Origin: Phallusia mammillata
Lineage: Eukaryota; Chordata; Ascidiacea; Phlebobranchia; Ascidiidae
Direction: 5' to 3'
DNA: 64,000 nucleotides
Assembly: GCA_003260075.1 (NCBI GenBank)
Contig: QLIY01000043.1
Span: forward strand, 90,618-154,617
Shown here: in pieces, positions 41,439 through 53,311 of the stretch
Position numbering within the stretch: position 1 is the first letter of the stretch
How the letters are laid out: every line of letters starts with the position of its first letter
Position numbers and translations under genes: made by a program
Notes under the pieces: model-generated
Seen by the model: only the letters and a program-made list of their open reading frames with translations
Told to the model about the DNA's origin: nothing
Database searches by the model: none

Positions 41439-42107
41439 TCACGACACCCGCCTCTTCCTGCAAACAATTTCGTTTGCAGAAATTGCACATGACTCTTTTA
41501 TAACGACAATCGGGTGCCAGGTGATCAGTTTTTCCTCAGCTGTAGCAAGAAGTATTCTTTCTAAACTGGTCTGCTGTAGGTGTGACAGACGTAGCAGATC
41601 CTTGCTTTGCATCCCGAACCTTGTACACCAATCCGCGAGTTCCACACACGGTTTCCTTTGCAACCTTTGCAGCGTCTTCGGTTTGCATTGTAACTTCAAT
41701 AGCACGTGTAAAGTCATCGGCGTTGATTTTGAAGATTGCCATTAGCACTGCTTCATTGGCAATGATGCAAATAAAGGTCTTTAATTGAAGGAAAATTACA
41801 CGTGCCTGCATCGTGGCGAATGCGTGCAGCTTTCTTGCACTGTATCCCCGGGCTTGCGTTGCATTTGCTCAAACACTTTAATAGTTCCTGAATAACAAAC
41901 CGTTTCCATTCTAACTGTTCCTTCATGAAGCCTAGTATTTTCTTTGACTGAATGATTGCTCACAGTCTTGGCTGGAGAGCTTTGGCCTGCCAGATTTGAT
42001 AGAAGCTTGTACGTTGTAGGGGTTTGATTGGTAAGACATACTTGAGCCACCCTCGTTTCTGGCACAGCATATGCCTGACATCCAGCATCACTATAGTTTT
42101 GATACAA
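41439..42107 (-). other. Unassigned minus-strand open frames
   Basis: Three overlapping minus-strand frames (42107 to 41796, 41811 to 41536 and 41717 to 41439) have balanced, protein-like composition with several cysteines and follow one another with frame changes. I recognise no domain. They could be exons of one gene, a frameshifted retrogene or a decayed coding copy. No clear splice pair settles this. Confidence 0.2.
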
Positions 42108-42524
42108 AATGGCGACGGTAAAAACTGCTGCTATACTTAAAGTCTCTTAACAACAACCTTCCCAATTTGTAAACCTTTGGCTAAGCTAAAATAACACAAA
42201 CCTTTTTAAACAAGAATATTAGATCAACAAACGTTCACAAAAAGAAGATTTTTAAACCTAACGTTTGCAAAAATACAACGCAAAAACATGTTATAACAGT
42301 TAACTGCAGTTCCGGTTAAAGAATTGTTTCCGGAACGACGTTCTACATAAAGCCTTTATACAATAGTGACACATGTATCCGGTATTTTTAGTATTTCTTT
42401 CGATTGGCTAATACTAAGTCGTTCTGTAAGATAATTACTCTATTTTTATCACTGCCATTAAGCACGTCTTTTTCATTATCTTTGCATTCCAATAAATTTG
42501 TGCCTTAATCAAACCAACTGGAAC

Positions 42525-42790
42525 CGCTCTGTGTTTACAAGGTTATGGATTCTAAATCTATCCCGGTCGCTTGTGTTTTTTTTTCTTTTTTCAAGGGGTT
42601 CGAACCTAGGACACTCCCGGACGAATCCCGATCAGGGTTTATTATATCTGTATATGGATCAGGCGCGCCGGACCATTCGGACTTGTTTTCGTTGAGCAAG
42701 AAACTTAAGCGACATTGCTCCTACCCAGTGGTTCCTGATTGGTTGAACGAAATTGAAATCACCAACTTCCTTAGTCAAAAAAATCAATCA
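42525..42790 (+). repeat. Dispersed or segmentally duplicated repeat
   Basis: The segment shares a tRNA-like-looking head (TCCCGGTCGCTTGTG) and the block GAGCAAGAAAC...ATTGCTCC...CCCAGTGGTTCC with 43772-43925 and 44124-44190. This resembles a SINE-type tail seen in many invertebrate genomes. Because flanking P450 sequence is also shared, part of the similarity may simply reflect segmental duplication. Confidence 0.4.
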
Positions 42791-42990
42791 AAAAATGATT
42801 CAACGGACTTGCAATAAAACAGGCAGCTTAACGGCGGACCCATTGTGAGCATAACGCATTCAGTGACTGCCCGCCCACCGAGGATAAAAATTGAATAGAC
42901 AACACATACACGTTTTAATATGCAAACAATTTTATTTATTGCTTCCCAAAAGTATAGAATACTTCATTTTTGATGAGTACATTTTTGCAA

Positions 42991-43224
42991 CTAAAGCCGT
43001 TTGAACAATGCCCTCTTAAAGGTTTCAGATGCCCGCGAGAACAAGCCTCCAGTGTTTTTGATGTCTTCCTCTTTGTCATGTGCTTTGACTTTGAAGCGAC
43101 GAAGTAAATAGGCAATGATCAATTTCTTCATTCTTTTTTTGATGAAAGTCGCGATCTTTCGCCTCCATATAAAGACAGTTGTGACTCCAAAGAGAAGGAA
43201 TAAAGCAAAAATCGTGAAAATCAT
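42991..43224 (-). pseudogene. CYP4V-like pseudogene with large internal deletion
   Basis: The N-terminal membrane anchor (MIFTIFALFLLFGVTT...RRKIATFIKKR) is fused directly to the last 45 or so residues (LLRRFKVKAHDKEEDIK...). About 425 residues are missing, including the I helix, ExxR and heme Cys. The frame is open but cannot make a P450. The 3' flank (42800-42960) matches that of gene A, showing origin by segmental duplication followed by deletion. Confidence 0.8.
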
Positions 43225-43844
43225 GTTAATGATAATTTTCACTTCTTTTAAACCTTGAAAACCTTTTTTTTTAACCCCTTTTTTTACCTTTTTTAAACCT
43301 TTTTTGTCACTTCTTTTAAACCTAGAAAACATAAAATTTCAGAATATTTAAACGACAAACGACAATAAATACCTAATTTTTAAACCTAAAATATTTAACA
43401 ATACCACGCAAAACACGTTTTACTGGTAAATAATGGTAAGTATGGTAAAGTATCTGCCAAACCTCTAAGATATTTTTTCTACCTAATTCACAGCCAGTTT
43501 TCAGTAGAAAGCTTCTTTCTCAATTATCATGAGGTCCAATTAGCTAGTTTTACAAAAAAACTGTCGAAATGCGTTGAAGCATAAAGCATAAAGTTCCCAG
43601 AACTTTAACGCCCAACCCAATATATTTTCTGCCAAGTCATTCATTTCCTTGTATTTGACTTTAGAAGTTACATATAGTTACATAAGTAATATGTAGGAAT
43701 TGGAATTTTGAAATGGTAATCACATGGCAGCAATTTCATCGTGGCGATACCATCGCACAAAACTGCTATGCGTTTAAAAGGTTGTGGGTTATAATCTTAT
43801 CTCGGTCGCTTGTGTTTCCCCGAGCAAGAAACAGAAGCGGTATT

Positions 43845-44265
43845 GCTCCAACCCACTGGTCCCCAATGAGTTGAATTAAGTTGGAGTCACCAACTTCCAT
43901 AGTCGAAAATATCAAACAAAAAATGATTTAACGGACTTGCAATAACAAGTTTATAGAGCTTTTCTGGCAAGTGCATTTAATTCCGACACCCCCCCCCCAC
44001 AAACAACAATAAATACATAATTTTTACAACGGACATATTTAATAATACCTCGCAAAGCAAGTTTGGCAAAGCATCTGACGAACCTGTAAGAGATTTTTTC
44101 TACCTAATTAACTCCCCCCCCCCGCTCCAACCCACTGGTCCCAATGAGTTGAATTAAGTTGGAGTCACCAACTTCCATAGTCGAAAAAATCAAACAAAAA
44201 ATGATTTAACGGACTTGCAATAACAAGTTTATAGAACTTTTCTGGCAAGTGCATTTAATTCTGAC
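43845..44265. repeat. Rearranged overlapping segments joined by two C10 runs
   Basis: Block 43845-43988 recurs at 44124-44265. Between them sits 43999-44113, a divergent copy of about 43353-43493, bounded by C10 at 43989-43998 and at 44114-44123. This looks like a small contig inserted between two overlapping ones rather than a natural array. Confidence 0.75.
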
Positions 44266-44304
44266 GTTTCGACGTCCTAAAGAGGTCGCCTTTATCGGGG
44301 TAAA

Positions 44305-45593
44305 TAACACTGAATGTGTGTAGTACAGTGTACGATAAACGCAACGAAAACACCGCGTAATAACGAATGATTGGGTGACTGTCGCACGCCGCTGAAAGCA
44401 TCACGTCTGTTTTTATGTTCATGGTGTTGTCCTGTTGGTGAATATTGCATGACTCAAGAAATAGTCTTTTCCTGTAGTCAGGCTTCCGGACTTGCAATAA
44501 AACAGACAGCTTAACGGCGGACTTATTGTGAGCATAACACATTCAGGCGTAGCATGCCCAACTAAGATAAACACAAACGAAATAAACAACTCTTTTATTT
44601 ATTAATGCAAACAATTTTATTTATTGCTGCGCAAAAGTATAGAATAATTTAATTTTGGTGAGTACATTTTTGGAATACATTTTTGGTAAGTAGGTCTACA
44701 CTTTTGCAACTAAATTCGTTTGGATAATGTTATGTTTAGGGTTTCAGATGGTCGTAAAATCAAATCTCCATCTATTTTGATGTCTTCCTCTCTATCATGG
44801 GCTGTGACTTTATAGCGACGCAGCAACTTGGCAAGGATCAACTTCTCTTCAAGTTGAGCGAATTTCTGACCTATACAGCCCCCCCCCCGGTGTTGTCCTG
44901 TTGGTGAATATTGCATGACTCAAGAAATAGTCTTTTACTGTAGTCAGGCTTCCGGACTTGCAATAAAACAAGCAGCTTAACGGCGGACTTATTACCCCCC
45001 CCCCAACACTGAATGTGTGTAGTACAGTGTACGATAAACGCAACGAAAACACTGCGTAATAACGAATGATTGGGTCTCTAATCTTTGAGCAGGTGACTGT
45101 CGCACGCCGCTGAAAGAATCACGTCTGTTTTTATGTTCATGGTGTTGTCCTGTTGGTGAATATTGCATGACTCAAGAAATAGTCTTTTACTGTAGTCAGG
45201 CTTCCGGACTTGCAATAAAACAAGCAGCTTAACGGCGGACTTATTATGAGCATAACACATTCAGGCGTAGCATGCCCAACTAAGATAAACACAAACGAAA
45301 TAAACAACTCTTTTATTTATTAATGCAAACAATTTTATTTATTGCTGCGCAAAAGTATAGAATAATTTAATTTTGGTGAGTACATTTTTGGAATACATTT
45401 TTGGTAAGTAGGTCTACACTTTTGCAACTAAATTCGTTTGGATAATGTTATGTTTAGGGTTTCAGATGGTCGTAAAATCAAATCTCCATCTATTTTGATG
45501 TCTTCCTCTCTATCATGGGCTGTGACTTTATAGCGACGCAGCAACTTGGCAAGGATCAACTTCTCTTCAAGTTGAGCGAATTTCTGACCTATA
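44305..45593. repeat. Duplicated 3' flank of P450 gene A joined by two C10 runs
   Basis: Block 44305-44878 recurs at 45005-45593. Between the copies, bounded by C10 at 44879-44888 and 44995-45004, lies 44889-44994, itself a copy of 44421-44524. Copy 1 ends inside the P450 coding region at the heme loop, so it carries only a gene fragment. Confidence 0.8.
44710..44878 (-). pseudogene. 3' fragment of P450 gene A (probable assembly duplicate)
   Basis: The last 55 or so codons (GQKFAQLEEKL... to LSKRI and stop) are identical or nearly so to the end of the gene at 45428-46933 and stop abruptly at a C10 run. I take it to be an overlapping contig end, not a separate gene. Confidence 0.75.
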
Positions 45594-46933
45594 CAGTTTC
45601 TTGGTCCGGCCGAAAATGGGATGTAAGCATAAGGATGACGACCTGCACTGTTTTCATTGTTAAATCGATCCGGGTTAAAACTATCGGGGTCCTCCCAAAA
45701 CTCAGGATTTCTATGCAAACTATAGACAAGGATTATTGATTCCGTTTCCTTTGGAACCATGTAACCATCTATGTAGCAATCTTCGGATATTTTACGTGCA
45801 ATTAACGGCACTGAAGGATAAATTCGCAAAGCTTCCTTAGTTACTTGGTCCAGGTATTCTAGCTTTTTGATGTCATCCATCATCGGCGTGGGGTTATCTC
45901 CAAATGCCTCAACTATTTCGTCATGAACACGTCGTTGTACGTCAGGATGACGTCCCAAGATGTAAAGGCACCACGTCATGGCAGCAGCTGTAGTGTCGTG
46001 ACCTTCAAACATAAAAGTATCAACTTCCTCCTGGATGTCAGAGAGCGAGAGAGCATCCCCTTCTTCTGTCTTGGCGTGGATGAGGACATCAAGGAATGCC
46101 ATCCTTCGTGAGATCTTCTTTTCATCCTTGCTCTTTATCCTCTTTTCAATCACGCTTCTCGTGAATCCGTGAAGGATTTTAAGACTTTCTTTCTGCTCTT
46201 TGCCCATTTGCATTTTGTCAAATGCATAGTCCCACCAGAGATGTGGATACTTCTGGCGGTTTTGCACGATTTCTGACATTTCTTTGATTGCTTTTACATA
46301 ATCCGAGTCCTTGTCACATTGTGCGTTGACGGTTTGGCCCATGGCTGTCTCGCAAATGATATCAAGGGCACACAAGGTTACGACATTGCCAATATCCACC
46401 CGAACCCCTGACGACACTTTGTCATCGACGATTTTCAACATTATATCACACTGCTCGTTCATCACGGCCAGAAAGTCCTGTAAAATGTTAAAATGGAAGG
46501 TTGGTGTAATAAGGCGTCTTCTTTGGTGCCATTTTTTGCCTCCAGAAGTAAGTAGACCGGTACCAAGCCAAGGGTGTAAAAATTGGTAACCGAATGATTT
46601 TTCGATGTGTTTCGAGCTTTTTAGCAAAACTTCAACAGTGTCCGGATGGGCCACAGTAATCTGGGGCATAGGTCCCATCCACTGTATCCAAAACTTTTGA
46701 TTTCGTTCGTTTATCATTACTGAAGCTTGTTCGGTGAGAAACTTGAAGAAGTCGGCAGTGCTTCTTGGCAGAAGGTAGGTATGACCGAAAAGAGGAAAAG
46801 CAAGATGCGGTATTTGAGGCAGTTTGCTGTATGCGATCCTGTTTTTGATGAAAGTTGCAATCTTTCGCCAGCATATCAGTACAGCTGTTGTAACTCCACA
46901 AAGAATGAATGAAGCAACAATCGTTAGTGCCAT
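45428..46933 (-). CDS. cyp4v: CYP4V-like cytochrome P450, array gene A (intronless)
   Basis: This is an intact 501-residue single-exon P450 of CYP clan 4, an ER monooxygenase probably acting on fatty acids. An N-terminal membrane anchor (about 5-22) is followed by the basic/proline hinge. The I-helix EGHDTT lies at 310-315 with the CYP4-typical preceding EVDTFMF, ExxR (EALR) at 367-370, the PERF-like region near 421-424, and the heme loop FSAGPRNCIG with Cys447. The loop GRHPYAYIPFSAGPRNCIGQKFA-type sequence is closest to CYP4V2. The intron present in the flanking P450 genes after about residue 216 is precisely absent. Gene A has a distinctive end (TAHDREEDIKIDG). It is the leftmost member of the tandem array and supplies the 5' part of hybrids B and C. 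Confidence 0.93.
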   Translation of the reverse strand: MALTIVASFILCGVTTAVLICWRKIATFIKNRIAYSKLPQIPHLAFPLFGHTYLLPRSTADFFKFLTEQASVMINERNQKFWIQWMGPMPQITVAHPDTVEVLLKSSKHIEKSFGYQFLHPWLGTGLLTSGGKKWHQRRRLITPTFHFNILQDFLAVMNEQCDIMLKIVDDKVSSGVRVDIGNVVTLCALDIICETAMGQTVNAQCDKDSDYVKAIKEMSEIVQNRQKYPHLWWDYAFDKMQMGKEQKESLKILHGFTRSVIEKRIKSKDEKKISRRMAFLDVLIHAKTEEGDALSLSDIQEEVDTFMFEGHDTTAAAMTWCLYILGRHPDVQRRVHDEIVEAFGDNPTPMMDDIKKLEYLDQVTKEALRIYPSVPLIARKISEDCYIDGYMVPKETESIILVYSLHRNPEFWEDPDSFNPDRFNNENSAGRHPYAYIPFSAGPRNCIGQKFAQLEEKLILAKLLRRYKVTAHDREEDIKIDGDLILRPSETLNITLSKRI

Positions 46934-47450
46934 TTTATCGACAACTTTCTCCTTTGGTTATGTTGAAACAACACAAAACTTCTAAAACAAAAAATATTTG
47001 GATACGCTTGCTTCATAAAGAATGAAAGAGACAACAACTTTTTTCAGCAAACTTTTGTATTTATTGCTGAGCTGAAGCAAAGAATACTTCATTACTACCG
47101 TCTGACCTTGAACTTGAAGATTGTTTTCACGAATACGAGGTAATTAAGACAACACGTATAAATTTTTAATACAAACAAACCTAGTTTATTCTATTGTTGT
47201 GCACAAGTACATACTTCATTACGACTGTAGAAGAATACTTCATTACGACTGTAAAGATATCATCCCAAATAACCGTCATATTATAGCTTTCCAACAACGA
47301 AATCACAGCCGCGTACAGAAGGCTAGATGCTTAGCTTCCGGTACGTCATAGAATACACAACGATCTCTGCAAAGTTCATGTCGACTCATTATTATGCAAA
47401 AGCGGCCGATCACATCGGTGGGAATTCCCCTCCTCTCACACCACTATATG

Positions 47451-47854
47451 CAGGGTTGCCATCGACATGAAACCAAAAATAAGGACAACCGAAAAATTAA
47501 CTTTTCATACGAAACGAAACAAACGTTTTTGAACAAATATTTGCATATATACGAGCCATGACATATCATATGCAATATTTGGACCAGAAACAATCTGTTC
47601 CAGCAACTCCTTGTTTATAAAGAATACTTCGTGCATCTGATGACAGCTCCGGTCTAGGTTTACTTTTACTTATAGCAAGGATTTGACTGTCATTTCACTA
47701 AGTTTGTTCCTTGTAATTGTTGAAAATAAGACAAAATAAGGAAGCAAGGCAAAAAGAAGGACATTTCTTAGAAATAAGGACAATGAAATTCTCTAAGACA
47801 TAACCCTTCAAAATACGGACAAATCTTAGAAATAAGGACGGTATGGCAACCCTG
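47451..47854. mobile_element. hAT-like element 1, array copy 1 (404 bp)
   Basis: Inverted ends CAGGGTTGCCAT and ATGGCAACCCTG are flanked by an exact 8-bp duplication actatatg (47443-47450 and 47855-47862). The interior is rich in short AATAAGGACA-like repeats. There is no transposase. Confidence 0.88.
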
Positions 47855-48496
47855 ACTATATGTAAAGCGATTTCGGGATTTTTGGACTTATTAGAGCTGC
47901 AACTGCAAGCAATCTTAAGTGAGCAGTTCGAACTGTCAACTTGGTGAGGTTCATATCACAAACCGATTGCGTTGTTAATTTACAGGAGTAACAGTACTTT
48001 GAAAAACTCCCGATAAACCTTGTATTAGCGAACTCACTTTGCTACCGCATGTCTTTAAACTTGAAAGCTGCTCACAGGGGAACCAACATTTTACGCCTGT
48101 TTCATAACGTTCCAAAAACTTTGTCCAACCTTAACACACACGCATCAGACTTTTTGGGAAATCGCCCTTTTCTCTTGTACTTGAACTTGGTCTACATTGG
48201 TTTTACCACCAAAATATGGCCATGTTGCTGTTCAAAATTTGATGAGCTAATTTTTAAGGATGAAGAAAAGTAAAAGTAATCTAACGCGTCGTTTTCGAAA
48301 AGTTGCCAGCTTCACAGATCGCGTAACATGTCCCCTCTGTTTTCTTAGTAATTACCACATTGATGTGGTCAGATCATCATTTGCACAAATTCAGAACGAA
48401 ATGCTACCGCATGACGAGTATTAAATGCATATTATTATGTCGTCAAAATAACGGCAATTGCAATTTTGACAAAAGAACTAATTAAACAGTTTAGAG

Positions 48497-49261
48497 CGGG
48501 GGTGTCCCCCGCGTGGTATTTTTTAAATGACTCATATTGGCAACTTAATTTATGGCGAACTTTTATTCCGAAAAATTGACATTTATTGTTTGCTTATTTC
48601 TTTGTTAATAGAGCAGTAATACACAACTGTTCAAGTTGCTTTTATTGCATCACAATGCGCATCACAATACGCATCACAAATTATACATTGTTACGTCACA
48701 ATCTGACTCGTGCTTCAAGAGTCAGTTAGTGTTTCTTGGTTCATTGAGATACTTCTGGTATCAGGGGCTCGCGCGAAACGCATTTAGCAGTAAAACCTCT
48801 TCCGCACTCTGCAGTGATATAGATTATGCCAAACAGGAAACAAAAAGCAAGTAACGCTAACAGAACTTTCCAAGAAAGGTTGACATGTGACTTTGAATCC
48901 CCTGTAAGATCAGTAATTTCTGACAGCCATATGGGAAAATTACTTCGCATTGCTCCATCGGCCATCTCGCCGAATATTGCCAAACTTGTTAGAGAAAAAC
49001 AGTGCCAAACTTCACATTGAAATGTCGACGTGTGGGAAAAACTTTGCTGACTTAACTATATCTTGGTGTGTTTATTGTTCTTATAACTGTAAAAGAGGAT
49101 AAAACACATTTCTAAGACTAGAATTTCGGTGTGAGGATTTTAATTAGACGTTATAAGATAGCTATTTCTAAGATTCCGAATTAGCAGTAACACTCAAGTG
49201 GCCCGCGCAATCATTCGTAAACCGCATGTGGCCCTTTGGCCAAAAAGGTTGGACACCCCTG
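48497..49261. mobile_element. hAT-like element 2, array copy 1 (765 bp)
   Basis: The ends C(G)GGGGTGTCC and GGTTGGACACCCCTG are inverted repeats, flanked by the octamer gtttagag (48489-48496 and 49262-49269). The interior includes a minus-strand 80-codon frame (48741-48983) with a hydrophobic segment that I do not consider a gene. Confidence 0.85.
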
Positions 49262-50041
49262 GTTTAGAGCGTCGGAGATCCAAGTTTCAGCTGAGTAAAA
49301 TAGTGTTTTTAGTTAACGCAACGCAACGTTCATTTTCCACACATGGAAATTCAATAAAACTCTGTTTATTGTTATGGAAAGAGAACTGTCTTCTGGCAGA
49401 AAGCATTGTTCAATTTTTCATCTTACTTTTAAAGAAGAGATTGCAATTTTTTTAACAAAACAGCATTAGGAGAAGGCAAAGAGTTTTGATACCGCTGTCA
49501 GTTAAAAAGCTGGATATACCCTGTTACTGGAAATAGCTCCAATGCAACTTTAAAATGATATCCGAAACAGAGAAACCTGAATAATTGTAGTAATTTAGTT
49601 TATTACAAAGCGGAGTATTTTGGGGAAAATCGTAATCTTTACCCGAATTACAGTCGATAGTTTCAGGGAAAATTAACGTTGTATAGGTTAAAGAACCAAA
49701 CAGGTGAAAGTGGCGAAAATCATTTGTATTGCAGCTAATTTGTAACTTTGGCAATTGACCTGGCAACACAGGTTGTTGTGCACTTCACTGGCGATCGCTC
49801 GTCACAAAATTGCAACATCTACATTCAAAGTCACAATAAAATCGGACACGTTTAGCACGTAATACACGTTTAAAAGCGTACCGCACGACAGCAAGAGCAA
49901 TGCAAATGAAATTCAATTACCAAGTACTTATAGTTTTTTTTTTAATTGCCACTATAACTCAAAGAGAATTCATAAAAAACAAACAATGGCGGTGTACGAC
50001 ACAGCATCACAACAACACATCGTTATTTATACAGTTTACGG

Positions 50042-50222
50042 CAGTGGTGGAATTCAGCCGGTTCGCACCGGTTCAAAAGAACCATCTCACGAAATTTTAT
50101 GAGATCAGCGAACCGGTTAGCATTACTGGTTACTGACAATGGACGTTTTGTAGCAGAAACGGCTGAAACATATGACTTTTGTCATAGAATCGACTGACAA
50201 AAAAAATTGAATCCCACCACTG
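50042..50222. mobile_element. hAT-like element 3, array copy 1 (181 bp)
   Basis: The ends CAGTGGTGGAATTCA and TTGAATCCCACCACTG are inverted repeats with imperfect flanking octamers (gtttacgg and gtttaagt). It ends 20 bases from the stop codon of P450 gene B, so it probably forms part of that gene's 3' untranslated region. Confidence 0.75.
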
Positions 50223-50242
50223 GTTTAAGTATATTTTTGCAA

Positions 50243-51748
50243 CTAAAGTCGTTTGGACAGTGTCATGTTAAGGGTTTCAGATGGTCGTAAAATCAAATCT
50301 CCATCCATTTTGATGGCTTCCTCTTTGTCATGTGATGTGACCTCATAGCGACGCAGCAACTTGGCAAGGATCAACTTCTCTTCAAGTTGAGCGAATTTCT
50401 GGCCGATGCAATTTCTTGGTCCGGCCGAAAATGGGATGTAAGCATATGGATGACGACCTGCACTGTTTTCCTTGCTAAATCGATCCGGGTTAAATCTTTC
50501 GGGGTCCTCCCAAAACTCAGGATTTCTATGTAGATTATAGACTATAACGGACGCTTGTGTTCCTTGAGGAATCAAGTAACCATCTATGTAGCAATCTTCG
50601 GATATTTTACGTGCAATTAACGGCACTGAAGGATAAATTCGTAAAGCTTCCTTAGTTACTTGGTCCAGGTATTCTAGCTTTTTGATGTCATCCATCATCG
50701 GCGTGGGGTTATCTCCAAATGCCTCAACTATTTCGTCATGAACACGTCGTTGTACGTCAGGATGACGTCCCAAGATGTAAAGGCACCACGTCATGGCAGC
50801 AGCTGTAGTGTCGTGACCTTCAAACATAAAAGTATCAACTTCCTCCTGGATGTCAGAGAGCGAGAGAGCATCCCCTTCTTCTGTCTTGGCGTGGATGAGG
50901 ACATCAAGGAATGCCATCCTTCGTGAGATCTTCTTTTCATCCTTGCTCTTTATCCTCTTTTCAATCACGCTTCTCGTGAATCCGTGAAGGATTTTAAGAC
51001 TTTCTTTCTGCTCTTTGCCCATTTGCATTTTGTCAAATGCATAGTCCCACCAGAGATGTGGATACTTCTGGCGGTTTTGCACGATTTCTGACATTTCTTT
51101 GATTGCTTTTACATAATCCGAGTCCTTGTCACATTGTGCGTTGACGGTTTGGCCCATGGCTGTCTCGCAAATGATATCAAGGGCACACAAGGTTACGACA
51201 TTGCCAATATCCACCCGAACCCCTGACGACACTTTGTCATCGACGATTTTCAACATTATATCACACTGCTCGTTCATCACCGCCAGAAAGTCCTGTAAAA
51301 TGTTAAAATGGAAGGTTGGTGTAATAAGGCGTCTTCTTTGGTGCCATTTTTTGCCTCCAGAAGTAAGTAGACCGGTACCAAGCCAAGGGTGTAAAAATTG
51401 GTAACCGAATGATTTTTCGATGTGTTTCGAGCTTTTTAGCAAAACTTCAACAGTGTCCGGATGGGCCACAGTAATCTGGGGCATAGGTCCCATCCACTGT
51501 ATCCAAAACTTTTGATTTCGTTCGTTTATCATTACTGAAGCTTGTTCGGTGAGAAACTTGAAGAAGTCGGCAGTGCTTCTTGGCAGAAGGTAGGTATGAC
51601 CGAAAAGAGGAAAAGCAAGATGCGGTATTTGAGGCAGTTTGCTGTATGCGATCCTGTTTTTGATGAAAGTTGCAATCTTTCGCCAGCATATCAGTACAGC
51701 TGTTGTAACTCCACAAAGAATGAATGAAGCAACAATCGTTAGTGCCAT
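50243..51748 (-). CDS. cyp4v: CYP4V-like P450, array gene B (A/D hybrid)
   Basis: This is an intact intronless 501-codon gene with the same anchor, I-helix, ExxR and heme Cys447 as gene A. From the start to about residue 385 it matches gene A (for example DQVTKEALR). From about residue 392 it carries gene D markers (YLIPQGTQASVIVYNLHR, DPERFNPDRFSKEN, EAIKMDG). The switch lies between about 50578 and 50642. One marker near the end, YEVTSHD instead of YKVTSHD, is shared only with gene C. It probably makes an active enzyme with gene D's substrate-recognition C-terminal part. Confidence 0.93.
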   Translation of the reverse strand: MALTIVASFILCGVTTAVLICWRKIATFIKNRIAYSKLPQIPHLAFPLFGHTYLLPRSTADFFKFLTEQASVMINERNQKFWIQWMGPMPQITVAHPDTVEVLLKSSKHIEKSFGYQFLHPWLGTGLLTSGGKKWHQRRRLITPTFHFNILQDFLAVMNEQCDIMLKIVDDKVSSGVRVDIGNVVTLCALDIICETAMGQTVNAQCDKDSDYVKAIKEMSEIVQNRQKYPHLWWDYAFDKMQMGKEQKESLKILHGFTRSVIEKRIKSKDEKKISRRMAFLDVLIHAKTEEGDALSLSDIQEEVDTFMFEGHDTTAAAMTWCLYILGRHPDVQRRVHDEIVEAFGDNPTPMMDDIKKLEYLDQVTKEALRIYPSVPLIARKISEDCYIDGYLIPQGTQASVIVYNLHRNPEFWEDPERFNPDRFSKENSAGRHPYAYIPFSAGPRNCIGQKFAQLEEKLILAKLLRRYEVTSHDKEEAIKMDGDLILRPSETLNMTLSKRL

Positions 51749-52265
51749 TTTATCGACAACTTTCTCCTTTGGTTATGTTGAAACAACACAAAACTTCTAA
51801 AACAAAAAATATTTGGATACGCTTGCTTCATAAAGAATGAAAGAGACAACAACTTTTTTCAGCAAACTTTTGTATTTATTGCTGAGCGACAGCAAAGAAT
51901 ACTTCATTACTACCGTCTGACCTTGAACTTGAAGATTGTTTTCACGAATACGAGGTAATTAAGACAACACGTATAAATTTTTAATACAAACAAACCTAGT
52001 TTATTCTATTGTTGTGCACAAGTACATACTTCATTACGACTGTAGAAGAATACTTCATTACGACTGTAAAGATATCATCCCAAATAACCGTCATATTATA
52101 GCTTTCCAACAACGAAATCACAGCCGCGTACAGAAGGCTAGATGCTTAGCTTCCGGTACGTCATAGAATACACAACGATCTCTGCAAAGTTCATGTCGAC
52201 TCATTATTATGCAAAAGCGGCCGATCACATCGGTGGGAATTCCCCTCCTCTCACACCACTATATG

Positions 52266-52669
52266 CAGGGTTGCCATCGACATGAAACCAAAAATAAGGA
52301 CAACCGAAAAATTAACTTTTCATACGAAACGAAACAAACGTTTTTGAACAAATATTTGCATATATACGAGCCATGACATATCATATGCAATATTTGGACC
52401 AGAAACAATCTGTTCCAGCAACTCCTTGTTTATAAAGAATACTTCGTGCATCTCATGACAGCTCCGGTCTAGGTTTACTTTTACTTATAGCAGGGATTTG
52501 ACTGTCATTTCACTAAGTTTGTTCCTTGTAATTGTTGAAAATAAGACAAAATAAGGACGCAAGTCAAAAAGAAGGACATTTCTTAGAAATAAGGACAATG
52601 AACTTTTCTAAGACATAACCCTTCAAAATAAGGACAAATCTTAGAAATAAGGACGGTATGGCAACCCTG
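52266..52669. mobile_element. hAT-like element 1, array copy 2
   Basis: Same 404-bp element as at 47451 with the right target octamer changed to cctatatg and several interior substitutions. It was duplicated with the array, not inserted independently. Confidence 0.85.
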
Positions 52670-53311
52670 CCTATATGTAAAGCGATTTCGGGATTTTTGG
52701 ACTTATTAGAGCTGCAACTGCAAGCAATCTTAAGTAAGAAGTTCGAACTATCAACTTGGTGAGGCTCATATCACAAACCGATTGCGTTGTTAATTTACAG
52801 GAGTAACAGTACTTTGAAAAACTCCCGATAAACCTTGTATTAGCGAACTCACTTTGCTACCGCATGTCTTTAAACTTGAAAGCTGCTCACAGGGGAACCA
52901 ACATTTTACGCCTGTTTCATAACGTTCCAAAAACTTTGTCCAACCTTAACACACACGCATCAGACTTTTTGGGAAATCGCCCTTTTCTCTTGTACTTGAA
53001 CTTGGTCTACATTGGTTTTACCACCAAAATATGGCCATGTTGCTGTTCAAAATTTGATGAGCTAATTTTTAAGGAAGAAGAAAAGTAAAAGTAATCTAAC
53101 GCGTCGTTTTCGAAAAGTTGCCAGCTTCACAGATCGCGTAACATGTCCCCTCTGTTTTCTTAGTAATTACCACATTGATGTGGTCAGATCATCATTTGCA
53201 CAAATTCAGAACGAAATGCTACCGCATGACGAGTATTAAATGCATATTATTATGTCGTCAAAATAACGGCAATTGCAATTTTGACAAAAGAACTAATTAA
53301 ACAGTTTAGAG

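Larger units (their letters stand above)
40558..42990. other. Interval between P450 gene and P450 pseudogene
   Basis: The 5' flank of the minus-strand P450 (about 40600-40810) resembles 43340-43600 upstream of the pseudogene, so flanks were duplicated with the genes. The interval also contains one N (40813), a truncated hAT-like element ending in a C51 run (41253-41335), minus-strand open frames with protein-like composition (41439-42107) and a repeat at 42525-42790. No gene is recognised. Confidence 0.5.

Noticed and set aside
42590..42640. Possible tRNA from a GGTTCGAAC box
   Set aside because: Neither strand gives a paired T stem or acceptor stem; the region fits a dispersed repeat better.
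45515..46912. Plus-strand frames of 60-90 codons repeated under each P450 gene
   Set aside because: They are antisense shadows of the P450 coding sequence and recur only because the genes do.
48741..48983. 80-codon minus-strand frame with a hydrophobic segment, repeated in array copy 2
   Set aside because: It lies wholly inside hAT-like element 2 and is broken by a small deletion in copy 3, so repetition alone explains its conservation.
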